This document shows positions 1-10,560 of a stretch of 64,000 nt of DNA, in pieces (the stretch's first letter is position 1; every line of letters starts with the position of its first letter). Made by a program: the position numbers and the translations under genes. Source of the DNA: Apostichopus japonicus (lineage: Eukaryota > Echinodermata > Holothuroidea > Aspidochirotida > Stichopodidae); contig NC_092564.1 of assembly GCF_037975245.1 (NCBI RefSeq), positions 5,572,484 through 5,636,483 on the forward strand. The letters run 5' to 3'. The notes below the pieces were generated by a model. The model did not search any database, was not told the DNA's origin, and saw nothing but the letters and a program-made list of their open reading frames with translations.

Positions 1-1794
1 TATTCAGCCATTAGTAAATTATGCCTTATCTGGATTTCATTCAATTTGAAATGAAACCATGTAGAGAAACATCAAGCATGAAAAAATTGTACTCTAGGTG
101 ACAGATATTTTTCTTTTTGTTTTTTTCTTGTCGTCATCAAAATAGGTTAAAAACCTGACTTTAGTCGAGAAATTGCAGTTATGTTAGTAATACTTTTAGC
201 ATCTTATCAGCAGTATAAGAAAATTGTCATATCATTTGTAGTGTGGGACTCAGAACCCTTGAATTCCTTCGCTTTGGCTTTAATATCACTATATCAGCTC
301 TTTGTGTTTGTCTGTTACTATCCCCCCCTCCAAAAAAAAAATCCTAATTTTTGGTTGTGTTTTAGTTTCATGTATTCTCAAAATGAATGTAGGTTATTTC
401 TGTAATAGTGTGATTATCACATGTGTGATTATGAAAATCAACAATTTTTGTGGGATATTATTTTTTGTGTGGCATCTCTAGTGTACCAAGTGAGGACCAC
501 GTAGAAATTTCACACATATTGTTTATCAAGTATGGATACTGTGAACATTCTCCCTACATGCCTGTTTTAGTCCTACCTGTTTTTTCTCTCTACTGTTTCC
601 CCTACCTTTTCCTGTTTTTTTGTCCTAAATTTTCTGCATCTTTATTTTGATATTTGTCCTACTTTTTCTGCATCTTTATTTTGATATTTGTCCTACTTTT
701 TCATAAGGTTGTGCTGGACAGCTTGTGTCCCTTCTTCTAGCTTTGACCTTTGGTTTAAGGTGTACAGGTCTGTTTTCAAGACACCAAATCACTATTTAGA
801 TAACAATTACATCCAATTTACATAACAATTACATTCCATCGAGAAGTCATGTTATTGTACCCTCTGCCTCTTTCGTATTGAAATGAGACATGGCGAGGGG
901 GGGGGGGGACATTCAGCAGGTTAAATTAAACAGCTACGTAGCAGCTTTAGTTATATCATTTTGAGAACTTTTTTTCGAATGATGCTCCACTGTGAAGCCC
1001 ATCACAGTGGAAACCATTAACTGGACCGGTCAATTTTTAGGACTCATAACTTTAAGGAGGGTTTTTCTGATATCAATTTTGGCCAAAAAAGAACAAAGAA
1101 ATAAAGGAGAAAAGAATGAATGCAGCCAACGTTGGCTTTAAAACGATGTAAATATATTTCATCTGTCAGTTTACCTTGGTGTAAAAACTGCTGTTGATAC
1201 TTCTGTTACTTTTGGGATCCCTTCCGTCACATCTCTTTGCAACATGTTTTTGGTTCTTCTGTCTGATGTGGAATCTTCTTATTTGTGTTAATTCAATTGT
1301 TATAATAATAATTGAAACTTTGCAATCTATATGATATAAATGCCCTTTATAGTTTGATGCATAGAAGTATGTTTTAGCAGCTCAGTAAGACTTATGTTCA
1401 GATAAAGCCATCTCAATGTCCTCCTCCCCCACCCCCACCCCACCCACCCCTCCAGCAAACATCTTACCTGTTGTCTGTCATTACCTCTTTTGCCAAAAAT
1501 TCATCTATTAACTCTGGTATGTCATATCATGTTCGTAATTAAAACACAGTCAAATGACGTCAAATTGATGGTCTTGTGGAATGGACCATTCAAAGGATAC
1601 GAGCAGACCAAAGTTTCCTGAGAGGGTTTATGTATTAGACAGATGGTCCTTCCCTTTATCGTCACTTTTTTCTGTTTACCTGGCTAAAAGTTACGTTTGC
1701 TAACTTCAGTAATTACAATGTTTCTTACAATAGCTGGTATGTTCTTATCATAGCATAAGATACCACATCAGCAGATAGGCTGCAGGAGCTGCAT
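1..1794. other. Probable intron or upstream DNA of the PEA3-type gene, no exon recognised
   Basis: AT-rich DNA with short homopolymer runs, including a poly-G run near 899-909 and a C-rich tract near 1420-1453. The next exon downstream begins in mid-codon, so earlier exons must exist. None of the PEA3-family upstream regions, such as the N-terminal acidic domain, could be recognised here. The stretch is most simply read as intron. The short open frames in it show no family resemblance. Confidence 0.45.
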
Positions 1795-2316
1795 CAATAT
1801 CTAACAAGAGACGTTCAGTGCAGAGTGCAAAAGTTCTCTCCTAAGCCGCCAGCCCGGCTTGTAGTATGTTTTAAGAGCCCCCTCTGTGTCCAACGCTTTG
1901 ACACAGTGCATGTTAACCAAAAACAGCAAACATAACTTGTAGTTTAACACACACAAACCAGATGTAGGTCAATATTTAACAAGACCTTCAGTGCAGAGTG
2001 CAAACGTTCTCTCCTAAGCCGCCAGCCCGGCTTGTAGTATGCTTTAAGAGCCCCCTCTGTGTCCTACGCTTTGACACAGTGCATGTAAACCAGAAAAAGC
2101 AAACATAACTTGTAGTTTAACACACACAAACCAGATGTAGGTCAATATCTAACAAGACCTTCAGTGCAGAGTGCAAAAGTTTTCTCCTAAGCCGCCAGCC
2201 CGGCTTGTAGTATGCTTGAAGAGCCCCCTCTGTGTCCAACGCTTTGACACAGTGCATGTAAACCAGAAACAGCAAACATAACTTGTAGTTTAACACACAC
2301 ACACACAACTAGATGT
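1795..2316. repeat. Tandem repeat, three copies of a 173 bp unit
   Basis: The words TTCAGTGCAG, GCCGCCAGCCCGGCTTGTAG and CTTTGACACAGTGCATG recur with a fixed 173 bp period; TTCAGTGCAG starts at 1814, 1987 and 2160. Copies differ by scattered substitutions and the first has a small insertion. The open frame on the - strand here is repeat-derived. The array lies in the presumed intron upstream of the ETS exons. Confidence 0.9.
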
Positions 2317-2790
2317 AGGACGGGTGGGTGGTAGTTATAACGGTCGATGGATTGAACTATTGGAAATTCTACTGGTATAACTCAATATGGTGAATATGAC
2401 GTATATTCATAAAAAATATACTAGCGTTCTATTGCGTGTTTACTACTATCCATGTAGATAAACATTAAACTCTCTGTATTTGGAGGAGGGGGAGAGTAAA
2501 AGGTATTACATAAATACCATCACATTCTTGTTAGGTCTCCATACAACACTTTCGTTGGTGGGTTTTTTTGAGAGTACAACTCATTTTTTATAAAAAAATA
2601 TAAGTGAATTTAGAAATGGTGATATTGGTGGAAAAAGGGTAATGTGTTAAATTTTCTAACAATTCTGTTACTAATTCTGTTCTTTAGTTTCCTTTCTATC
2701 TTCTTTTCAGTAAATGTGTAGGTTGGATGAAATTGTCATTAAAAGTGTTGGTTTTTAGTTACAAGTGATTATTTGTATCCCTTTCTGCAG

Positions 2791-2957
2791 CCGGTGAGTG
2801 GAGACCGGAACTCATCAGGAATGGCCCCCTTTTCCAGCGCCGTGGGTCGTTACAACTCTGGCAGTTTCTGGTCACCCTTCTGGAAGATCCATCGAACGCA
2901 TCCTTCATTACCTGGACCGGAAGAGGCTTGGAGTTCAAACTGATCGAGCCAGAGGAG
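2791..2957 (+). CDS. PEA3-type ETS transcription factor (ETV1/4/5-like), penultimate coding exon
   Basis: This exon encodes the first half of an ETS DNA-binding domain. After two bases completing an upstream codon, the frame reads through [17 protein letters not shown] and [15 protein letters not shown], the hallmark start of the PEA3 subfamily domain. It follows a pyrimidine tract ending CTGCAG and stops at the donor GTGAGA, on a codon boundary. The product is a nuclear, sequence-specific activator that binds GGAA cores, usually downstream of FGF/ERK signalling. The exon continues in phase into 5103-5486. Upstream exons are outside the window or not recognisable. The subfamily assignment rests on the near-invariant ETS residues; which vertebrate paralogue it matches cannot be decided, and a single pre-duplication gene is expected in invertebrate deuterostomes. 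Confidence 0.95.
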
Positions 2958-3044
2958 GTGAGAACATTACATTTTTGGTTCAATTTTATATGGTTCAGAA
3001 ACTCTTTTTACATGTCTAATTTTCCCTGTTGGTGGTCCCTGGTC

Positions 3045-3480
3045 TGTAGATCAGTGGAGGTCAAAAGTCATCTGAGCACACCAGAGGTCAAATATCGAAA
3101 ATCTTGTAAACACTTTATCTCAAGATAGGAAGCTTGAATACTTCTCATACTTGTCATGTGGATGTGTTATATTGAGTAATAAAATTCTCCTCCTTTTAGT
3201 GGAGGTCAAAGGTCATCTGAGGTCACCAGACGTCAAATATTGAAAATCTTGTAAACACGACATCTCAACTTAGGGAAGCATGTCATACTTGACATGCAGA
3301 TGCATTACTTTGAATAGAAGAACTCAATTGTTTTTGGTGGAGGTCAAAGGTCATCTGGATCACCAGAAGTCCAACTTTGAAAACCTTTTAAACATGATGT
3401 TTCAGGTAGAAATCAGGACATCTACATTATATTTATGAAAAAGCAGAAGTCTATTGTAATGAAGTCATCGAAACCTCCAT
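3045..3480 (+). repeat. Dispersed repeat with AGGTCA direct repeats, three ~150 bp units
   Basis: Each unit begins GTGGAGGTCAAAGGTCATCTG or a close variant, followed by a half-site near CACCAG and then a block like AAAATCTTGTAAACACGA and ATCTCA. Exact DR1 motifs (AGGTCA-A-AGGTCA) occur at 3203-3215 and 3341-3353, and a degenerate one at 3058-3070. The element ends with GAAGTCATCGAAACCTC and TTCTGGTTT. The same ending occurs near 45003-45060, and the unit recurs near 10220-10500, so this is a dispersed family, not unique DNA. Confidence 0.8.
3203..3215 (+). promoter_or_regulatory. Perfect DR1 nuclear-receptor motif
   Basis: AGGTCA, a one-base spacer A, then AGGTCA. This is the consensus bound by RXR heterodimers, HNF4 and COUP-TF type receptors. 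A third AGGTCA at 3220-3225 makes an overlapping DR4. It lies inside the dispersed repeat in the ETS-domain intron. The motif is seen directly; function is untested. Confidence 0.45.
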
Positions 3481-3849
3481 GAATTTTTTGCGTTCTGGTT
3501 TTTAAATCAATATTGAATTTGTTAGACACAAAGTTATCTGTATTGAGTGACATGGTTACCAACTAGCTAATTGAAAGGAGCCACAACCCCTTCCATTATT
3601 ATTGGTCTGAGTGAGGTAGAGATAATTGTCATGAAGAACTTCCCCAAACAGCTAAGAAGAAACAGGGCTTAAGACTTGATCAAGTCGAAATAGAACATCA
3701 TCAAGCCAGATGTGCTTGGAATTTTTTTTCCTTCTTTTTCCTCTACTTATTACAAAGTCTATTTTCAGTAATGTAGATGGGTTTTGCAAATGCTGAATCG
3801 AAAATATTGAATTTCATGACCTGACATGACCTAATGGTGAAATTGGTTT

Positions 3850-3912
3850 CAGTGTTAACACAGTTAACACAGTGTTAACACAGTGTTAACATAGTTAACA
3901 CAGTGTTAACTT
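3850..3912. repeat. Short tandem array of GTTAACACA(GT)
   Basis: About six near-identical copies of a 9-11 base word containing the palindrome GTTAAC, located in the ETS intron. Confidence 0.8.
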
Positions 3913-4109
3913 GCTACCTTGAAAATGTGAAAGAAGAGCAAAGAGACAGTAATAGGTGTCAGATCCTAGATACACTATGACATCACAGATTTACAAAATG
4001 ACCGCTCCCAGACAAGACTTTTAAAATAGGGAGTGTTCTTAGCTGTGTGTGGGGGGTCTTCACAATGATCTCTGTCATGTAAATTAAAGGTGATGGTTGT
4101 GTGTGTGTG

Positions 4110-4432
4110 CAGGGGATAGGAGCCGGGGGGGGCACGTTCTCCCCCACTTTTTTTCCAAAATAGCAAATGTGCCCTACTGGCAAATAAAGTGTGCCCCTTT
4201 GATGAAGAACTGTCTTTTGGATATCTTAAGCCTTTGTTAATTTTAATATTTTATATTAATTTATTCATGTGCATCATAATAGTATTGATAGCATACTAAC
4301 ACATCATATATATTTAAGTGATATGGCCGGTGTGTATCCGTTTATAGCATAACGAGTGGTGGTTGTGGAATGAGATAGTGCCCCTCTGATGTTGTGCCCC
4401 CCCCCCACTTTTTGGAAGTTTCCTACCCCCTG
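4110..4432. mobile_element. Non-autonomous hAT-like element, 323 bp
   Basis: The left end is CAGGGGATAGGA and the reverse complement of the right end is CAGGGGGTAGGA. TGTGTGTG flanks both sides as an 8 bp direct repeat (4102-4109 and 4433-4440); since the target is a TG microsatellite, the duplication is suggestive, not proven. Inside are poly-G and poly-C blocks just within each end and no coding capacity. Short internal blocks resemble the repeat at 37125-37575. Confidence 0.7.
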
Positions 4433-5102
4433 TGTGTGTGTCTGCTTAAGTTAACCATGTAATTAGGACCATGTGTCCAGATCTCTTCGACTGATTGGTA
4501 TCCAGTTACGTGTGAATATGAAATGACTTTGCCAGAGTGATGCAATAGTTGTGCAAAGGATGCAATACTTGATCCCCCAAAAATTTCTACTTTGTGAGAT
4601 TTATCCTGTGTCTAAAAATAAAATGTTGACCTAGATGTGTTGACACCACTTGATCCATATCTAGTTGGAGCTAAAGAGAAGTATGAGACCGGGATGTTTA
4701 ATAAATAAATATATATAATAAAAAACCAATGTTTAATTGTAGGCTTGCTTTCACTTAGCCCTAGATCTCAAGGGTTGTTATTTACACAAGGGTGCATTTA
4801 GTCTAGAACAAAGTGAGATCTTCAGGTCTAAAAGAGATCCTTGCCCTCGGCCAACATCAAAATCTAGGAGCCTCTTATCGTGATGTCACTGACCTTTACA
4901 CCTCCTTTTGACCTCAGATCGGAATCAGCTAAGTGTACCAAGAAACCAAAAGTCCATTTGCAGTCATAAAGCAACCTGTTTTTTTTTTTTTTCTTTGGGT
5001 CACTTCTGTAATATACTGATCTTGTTGAAGCCATTAAATATGTTGTTGTTTTTTCTAATACTGTGGCTGCGGTGAGAATTATCTGAACTATTATCTTTAT
5101 AG

Positions 5103-5486
5103 GTGGCAAGACGTTGGGGCATTCAGAAGAACAGACCGGCCATGAACTACGACAAGTTGTCCCGATCCTTGCGCTACTACTATGAGAAAGGAATTATGCA
5201 GAAGGTAGCCGGCGAACGGTACGTCTACAAGTTTGTCTGCGACCCCGAAGCCCTTTTCATGCTGACCTTCAGTGACGGTATGGGGGGATCGCTCAGGATC
5301 CCTCCCACTCTGAAGCCTGCACCCCCTCCACCACCCCAAGATCACAATGTGCCTGGACAGTACCCCATGGCAGAGGAATGCGGAATACGCCTCAGACGGT
5401 CGGTGGAGCATTTCGAGGACTTTGTCCCCGACGTTGCAGCACCATGTATGCCCAAGCACTTCCAGACAGAGAACTTTGTTTACTGA
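5103..5486 (+). CDS. PEA3-type ETS transcription factor, terminal coding exon
   Basis: The exon opens right after the acceptor AG in phase 0 and encodes the second half of the ETS domain. It has the recognition-helix region [20 protein letters not shown] with both DNA-contacting arginines, then [18 protein letters not shown], typical of PEA3 proteins. A proline-rich linker (PAPPPPP) follows, then a C-terminal tail of about 45 residues containing VEHFEDF and ending NFVY before TGA at 5484-5486. The aromatic C-terminal ending resembles the GYVY/GFAY-type ends of ETV1/4/5. The exon adds 127 residues. No frameshift or missing key residue is visible, so the gene looks intact. The polyproline linker is the main difference from what I recall of vertebrate proteins. 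The first codon GTG is internal to the protein, not a start. Confidence 0.96.
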   Translation: MARRWGIQKNRPAMNYDKLSRSLRYYYEKGIMQKVAGERYVYKFVCDPEALFMLTFSDGMGGSLRIPPTLKPAPPPPPQDHNVPGQYPMAEECGIRLRRSVEHFEDFVPDVAAPCMPKHFQTENFVY

Positions 5487-6675
5487 ACACACAGTTAGGG
5501 ATGAGCACATGATGGTTGTCTCGTGTTCACTTTCTACCACATCAACCCCTGTTTGTCTCTCTTTATTATGATTAATGATTATTTTTTATTTTTTTCTGTG
5601 TGTTCACGATCAGCTCATTATAGTAGTAACGGTACCCGACATCCAACCGGACGGTGCAATTCTATGTTTCATTGTACGTCGTTGTAAGATGGGCACTTAT
5701 TTACAAAACGATCCGTTGATGTCTACTTACAAACAAGACAAAAACAAAATCGACAGTTTCAAAGGGACGCCATGTAAATACCATGAACCTTCCCTACAAT
5801 ACACATGTGTAACAGTCTTGGAGCTGTTCCGAGATATTCTCTATTCTAGGATTTATCAATCCAGATGGTTCCCATCTTCTGTGTTTGGCCATTTACCGAG
5901 TAATACTCTGCCTGATCGAGTCCAAGTCACACCTCTGGTTATGGACTGTCACTTTGTTCCCTTCACCCAGACAGAATTTCTGGATGGGCGTCGAGTGGTG
6001 TACATTGGGTTCGCACCCACAAGCAATTGTAGAGTTCAGTATCTATCCAATCCTGTCTTGGTCTAAGTCTCACCCCCCATTGAACACCCATAAATATTGC
6101 TGTGGTTACCCATATCATAATAAGAACTTTGTTTACATTTTACTGACAACAGTTTTTTTTTTTTTCTTACGAGTTTTGATATATATATATTTTTTTCCTC
6201 GTCTTTTCCTATGAGACACAAAATGCAAAAAAATGAGGTTTATCCTGACTTGTGGGAAGGAGTTGAAAAGTTTGAGCTTATTTGTAAATAGCTAAAAAGA
6301 AGTAGTTATTTGTACTTTTTATTTCTGTAGTTTCTATTTCAGTACCAGAATCCCCAGCACTAACGATGGGATGTCTTCTAAGTACTCACTGTTGTTACCA
6401 TAGAAACCTGCAGAGTTGTAACCTTCATGAGTTATCAGTCTTATCTTCATCAGATATTATAGGTACCAGCAAGAATTTGACACAACATTACCACTGTTTA
6501 CCTTCAAATAGTTTTTGTAATAGGGAAAAAAAAGACAAATTGTCAAGTCCATCGGTCTTGCGAGGGCTACGTTCAACAAGCTGACGTAGATTCTCAAAAT
6601 GGTTAATTTGAATCAGATTAATCATAAACGTGAGTTATGCGTGGTATAAATGATCGACAGTTTGCAAACTAAGTA
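5487..6675 (+). other. Probable 3' UTR of the PEA3-type gene
   Basis: Sequence directly after the stop codon, with T-rich and ATTT-rich stretches. A 163-codon open frame at 5575-6066 shows no domain, signal or convincing codon pattern and is taken as a chance frame. No canonical AATAAA is seen close to the stop. The first clear AATAAA I noticed is at 8853-8858, beyond the satellite array, so the UTR end is undetermined. Confidence 0.5.
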
Positions 6676-7512
6676 CTAAAACACATGCAAACAACATCAA
6701 TATCATGATTGCAGTATTAAAACACATATAGGCACATAAAGTCATGATTGTAGTGTTTTAATACATGCAGGCACATTAAAATCATGATTCCAGTCTTAAA
6801 ACACATGTATGCAGGCACATCATAATTATGATTCCAGTGTTAAAACACATGTAGGCACATAAAATCATGATTGCAATGTTTTAAAACATGCAGGCACATT
6901 AAAATCATGATTGCAATGTTTTAAAAAACATGCAGGCACATTAAAATCATGATTCCAGTCATAACACATGTATGCAGGCACATCATAATCATGATTCCAG
7001 TCTTAAAACACATGTAGGCACATAAAATCATGATTGCAATGTTTTAAAACATGCAGGCACATTAAAATCATGATTCCAGTCATAACACATGCAGGCACAT
7101 TATAATCATGATTCCAGTGTTAAAACACATGTAGGCACATAAAATCATGATTGCAATGTTTTAAAACATGCAGGCACATTAAAATCATGATTCCAGTCAT
7201 AACACATGCAGGCACATTATAATCATGATTCCAGTGTTAAAACACATGTAGGCACATAAAATCATGATTGCAATGTTTTAAAACATGCAGGCACATTAGA
7301 ATCATGATTACAGTGTTAAAACACATGTAGGCACATTAAATCATGATTGCAATGTTTTAAAACATGCAGGCACATTAGAATCATGATTACAGTGTTAAAA
7401 CACATGTAGGCACATTAAATCATGATTGCAATGTTTTAAAACATGCAGGCACATTAGAATCATGATTACAGTGTTAAAACACATGCAGGCACATTAAAAT
7501 CATGATTGCCAT
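6676..7512. repeat. Satellite-like array of a ~40 bp unit with higher-order structure
   Basis: About twenty copies of a unit containing ACACATG(C/T)AGGCACAT followed by AATCATGATT and a T-rich or A-rich linker. Variant words recur at longer periods. GCACATTAGA starts at 7291, 7370 and 7449 (period 79, two units). CATAACACATGCAGG starts at 7081 and 7198 (period 117, three units). The array begins about 1.2 kb after the PEA3-type stop codon. Confidence 0.92.
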
Positions 7513-7610
7513 ATAGGGAGACATTTAAGTAAACAAAATGTTGATTGTTGGTTCAACAAAGGTACTAAGGAGACCCTCATCATTTGCCTTTTCTTTCTTC
7601 CTACCGTATG

Positions 7611-7791
7611 CATACATATATATTTATATATATATATATATACTTATGTATATATATACATATATATATTTAAATACATACATATATACGTATATATATT
7701 TAAATATATATATATATACATATATATGTTTATACAAATATAAATACATATATATATATATATGTATACATATATATACATATATATACAT
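7611..7791. repeat. Interrupted TA/CATA microsatellite
   Basis: Alternating TA with CATA, TTTAAATA and GTATA interruptions. It produces spurious isoleucine/tyrosine-rich open frames on both strands. Confidence 0.95.
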
Positions 7792-10219
7792 TTCTTCTTT
7801 TGTTCTTTTGTTCACTTTTGAAAATAGAAGTTTAATCGTTTATTACATAAATCATTTATAAAAAGATTTCTTTAAAACAGTAACTGTAAAGATCTTGCTA
7901 ATCATGGAAGAAGGCAACCCTAACAATGCCAGTAGCTACAAGGAGGGGTTTAGTACTATTATCCTACTCTAAAGGTACATAACAACTGTAAACTCATTTT
8001 TTGAAAAATTTTAACGTCTCCTGGAATTGTTTTGGGTGAGCTGTGTGCTCGTTTGCGAAGGCAAATGTACTTAAGATTCTCTGGCGTGTGATCAGTCCAT
8101 CGACGAATCGTAGTCTGTTACCTAGACGTCGCTAGCAACCTACGTTCGTTAGAGGTGAGCAAAATGCGTTGTCATCAAATATTTGCCAGCAGCTGAAGTC
8201 CTTCGATGAGGAGTTTGTTCGGTCCTCTGCCGTTTCTTCTGCTCCTCCTTCACGATCTTAAATTTGCAAGGTGACAGATAACCCGTCTCGTTTTCTTTCG
8301 AGGAAAAACGAGATTGATCTTTGACGTAAACATTTTTTCACTTTTTTTTTTTTTTTCAACTGATTTTCATCACCATTCTTATTCCTTTTGTAACATTACT
8401 TCATTTGTAAATATTATTGCAGATAGAAGCCAAAAAAAAAATTACAGAAAAAAAAACAAAATGTAGAGTGTACCAGTAGGGTTAAAATGGGTACTAGCTG
8501 ACTAAAAGTATTTCTTATTTTTCAAATTTTTGCATATGTTGTTAAAGGCATGTACTTTAAATTAGCCAACAAGGAGGGAATCACCGAAAACTTTAATTAT
8601 CGATGGAGTCTGTGTTGTGTACGTTACATCTCTTTGTACACGTTTTTATTGAAAGTCGTAATTGCATAATGTTAAGTGAGTTACTAAGTGAGTTAACATT
8701 TTTTTATAAGAACACAAGATATTTACATAATATCCTCTATCCCTTTGATGCGAGGGGCCTAGCTAATGAGAGAACCATTGTTTACATCAACAACGCCAAC
8801 GACACAAGGTTGAAATACGTTGTACCTTGATGCTATGATCTTAGAGATGAGGAATAAAGTTTAAGGTTGTCAGTTGCTACAATTTGAATATGTTATAGTA
8901 ATCAAAAGGTGCAATGGAGCATGCAAGTACCCCGCTACACCTTCCACTCCCTCTACCCACTCATTCACTTTGATCTGTTTATAAATGATAGTGCTTTTGG
9001 GTCAAAAAGCTGTCATTTTCGTTGTTACAAAAATGACCCGTTCCAACTTCATCCAGTTCCTCCCTCCTCCTCCCCCCCCCCCCCCCCCGCTACCCTCCTT
9101 TGATCATGTTCCTTTGTATGCTACAGGCGGTGAAAGTCTAAACTTACAATACCACTCTCTATAATAGGCTTCACCGTTGAAAACTCACAGAAAATTCCTC
9201 ATTAGCTGAAATCTTGAATTTGAGATGACCCAACCTATAGCCTTTTCTTGGAACATAAAGATGAGTGCTAGCAAACGGTTTGCCTTGCCAAAAATAAAAA
9301 ATAAATCCCTCTGATACCTGGCCAGATATTTTGTCCCAAATTCTTGACAAAAGTTTAGTCAATGCAGTGTGTTGGATTCATGTTAGTAGACACTTTAGGT
9401 AATTGCTCATTGTAGCTTGTGAATATGCATCAGAGGCACTCTCATTGGTTGCTGGTAAACCAATGGTAATCTTTTATTGCAAATTAAATTTGTGGTTGTT
9501 TAAGGTTTCTTTAAGAAAGTTGAAAAAAACCAACGAGTTTCGAAGAGAATGATCCAGATGGTATTCATGCAGGTTTATTATCTGAGCCAGAATGGTGGTT
9601 TGGTTTGCTGATATATCTACAATGCAGTCCATTGTGGGTTTTTTTGGTTTGCTCATCTATCCACAATAAAATCAATTGTTTCTTTTACTTCATTGTGTTC
9701 AGACTTTTGTCTTTTGACAAAAAAGATTTGCTGCAAGAAGATGTTTTCCAAAAAAGTTGAGACCATTATTTTATACAGACCACAATAGACCATCTGATTC
9801 AAGTGATTTGACATTTACTTTTGATGACAAAATAAAAGAGCATAATTTAGTATTTTTGTTACTGAAAAGCAATCTTATCGTTTCTCTCAACCTTGTAATT
9901 CGACTTAAACTTTGTGTAATGATTTGCCTGTACGAAAGGTACGTTAGAGAGAGTGAGTTAGCAGTGATTGGATGTCTCGCACCATATTGGGTATTTTGTC
10001 AGGTAGAACACTTTCACTTTTTCAAAAGCTGTTTTGGATAACTACTGTTGTATAATACAAGAAACATTTTAAAATCATTTTGTTTATTTGTCCTTTTTTT
10101 TAGGTGTGTTTGCTCTGTATTATCTTTGAAATTTCATCCCTGAACCCACTCCCAAAAGAACTTTCCAAAGGAATAATTTCCTATTTCGGTGTGTAGAAGT
10201 ACCACATTGAGTACAAGAT
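7792..10219. other. Intergenic DNA; possible distal polyadenylation signal
   Basis: No supportable gene. An AATAAA followed by a GT-rich stretch occurs at 8853-8858 and could end a very long PEA3-type 3' UTR, but nothing proves this. A poly-C run lies near 9071-9088. Short open frames lack family features. Confidence 0.4.
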
Positions 10220-10560
10220 GCCTATTGTTTTTGGTGGAGGTCAAGGGTCATTTTGGGGTCACCAGGGGTCAAATTGTGGAAACCTTGTAAACTTGTAAAC
10301 ATTGTAAACCTTGTAAACATGTAAACTTCGCGAGTTCCTGCTTGCGGGAAGATCTCATATACATACATACATGATATCTCAATAATGGAAGCTTGGGTAG
10401 ATCTCACACTTGGTATGAATGAGTATAACATTGATTAAATGAAGCCTATCGATTTTGGTGGAGTTCAAAGGTCATTTGAAGTCAGATTCATGAAGAAAAC
10501 TAACCATGTTACATCATCGTACACCACAATGCATATTTGCATTCTGGTTAAACAGTGCTG
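10220..10560 (+). repeat. Second copy of the AGGTCA-bearing dispersed repeat
   Basis: Two units start GGTGGAGGTCAAGGGTCA and GGTGGAGTTCAAAGGTCA, giving DR1-type motifs at 10238-10250 and 10462-10474. The same AACCTTGTAAAC and GATATCTCAA blocks follow as in the copy at 3045-3480. The distal part ends in CATATTTGCATTCTGGTTAA, matching the end of the copy near 45060. A small TGTAAACCT duplication lies inside. Confidence 0.72.

Larger units (their letters stand above)
2958..5102 (+). other. Intron splitting the ETS domain of the PEA3-type gene
   Basis: Donor GTGAGA at 2958, acceptor TTTATAG ending at 5102, phase 0. The 2,145 bp hold three copies of a nuclear-receptor half-site repeat (3045-3480), a short GTTAACACA array (3850-3912) and a non-autonomous hAT-like transposon (4110-4432). 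Joining the two exons yields a continuous ETS domain, which confirms the intron ends. Confidence 0.92.

Noticed and set aside
5097-5540. 147-codon open frame on the - strand
   Set aside because: It is the shadow of the ETS terminal exon.
5575-6066. 163-codon open frame after the ETS gene
   Set aside because: It lies in the presumed 3' UTR, with no recognisable domain, no start context and no splice evidence.
6676-7512. CRISPR-like spaced repeats
   Set aside because: Units are contiguous and the intervening parts repeat as well; it is a eukaryotic satellite.
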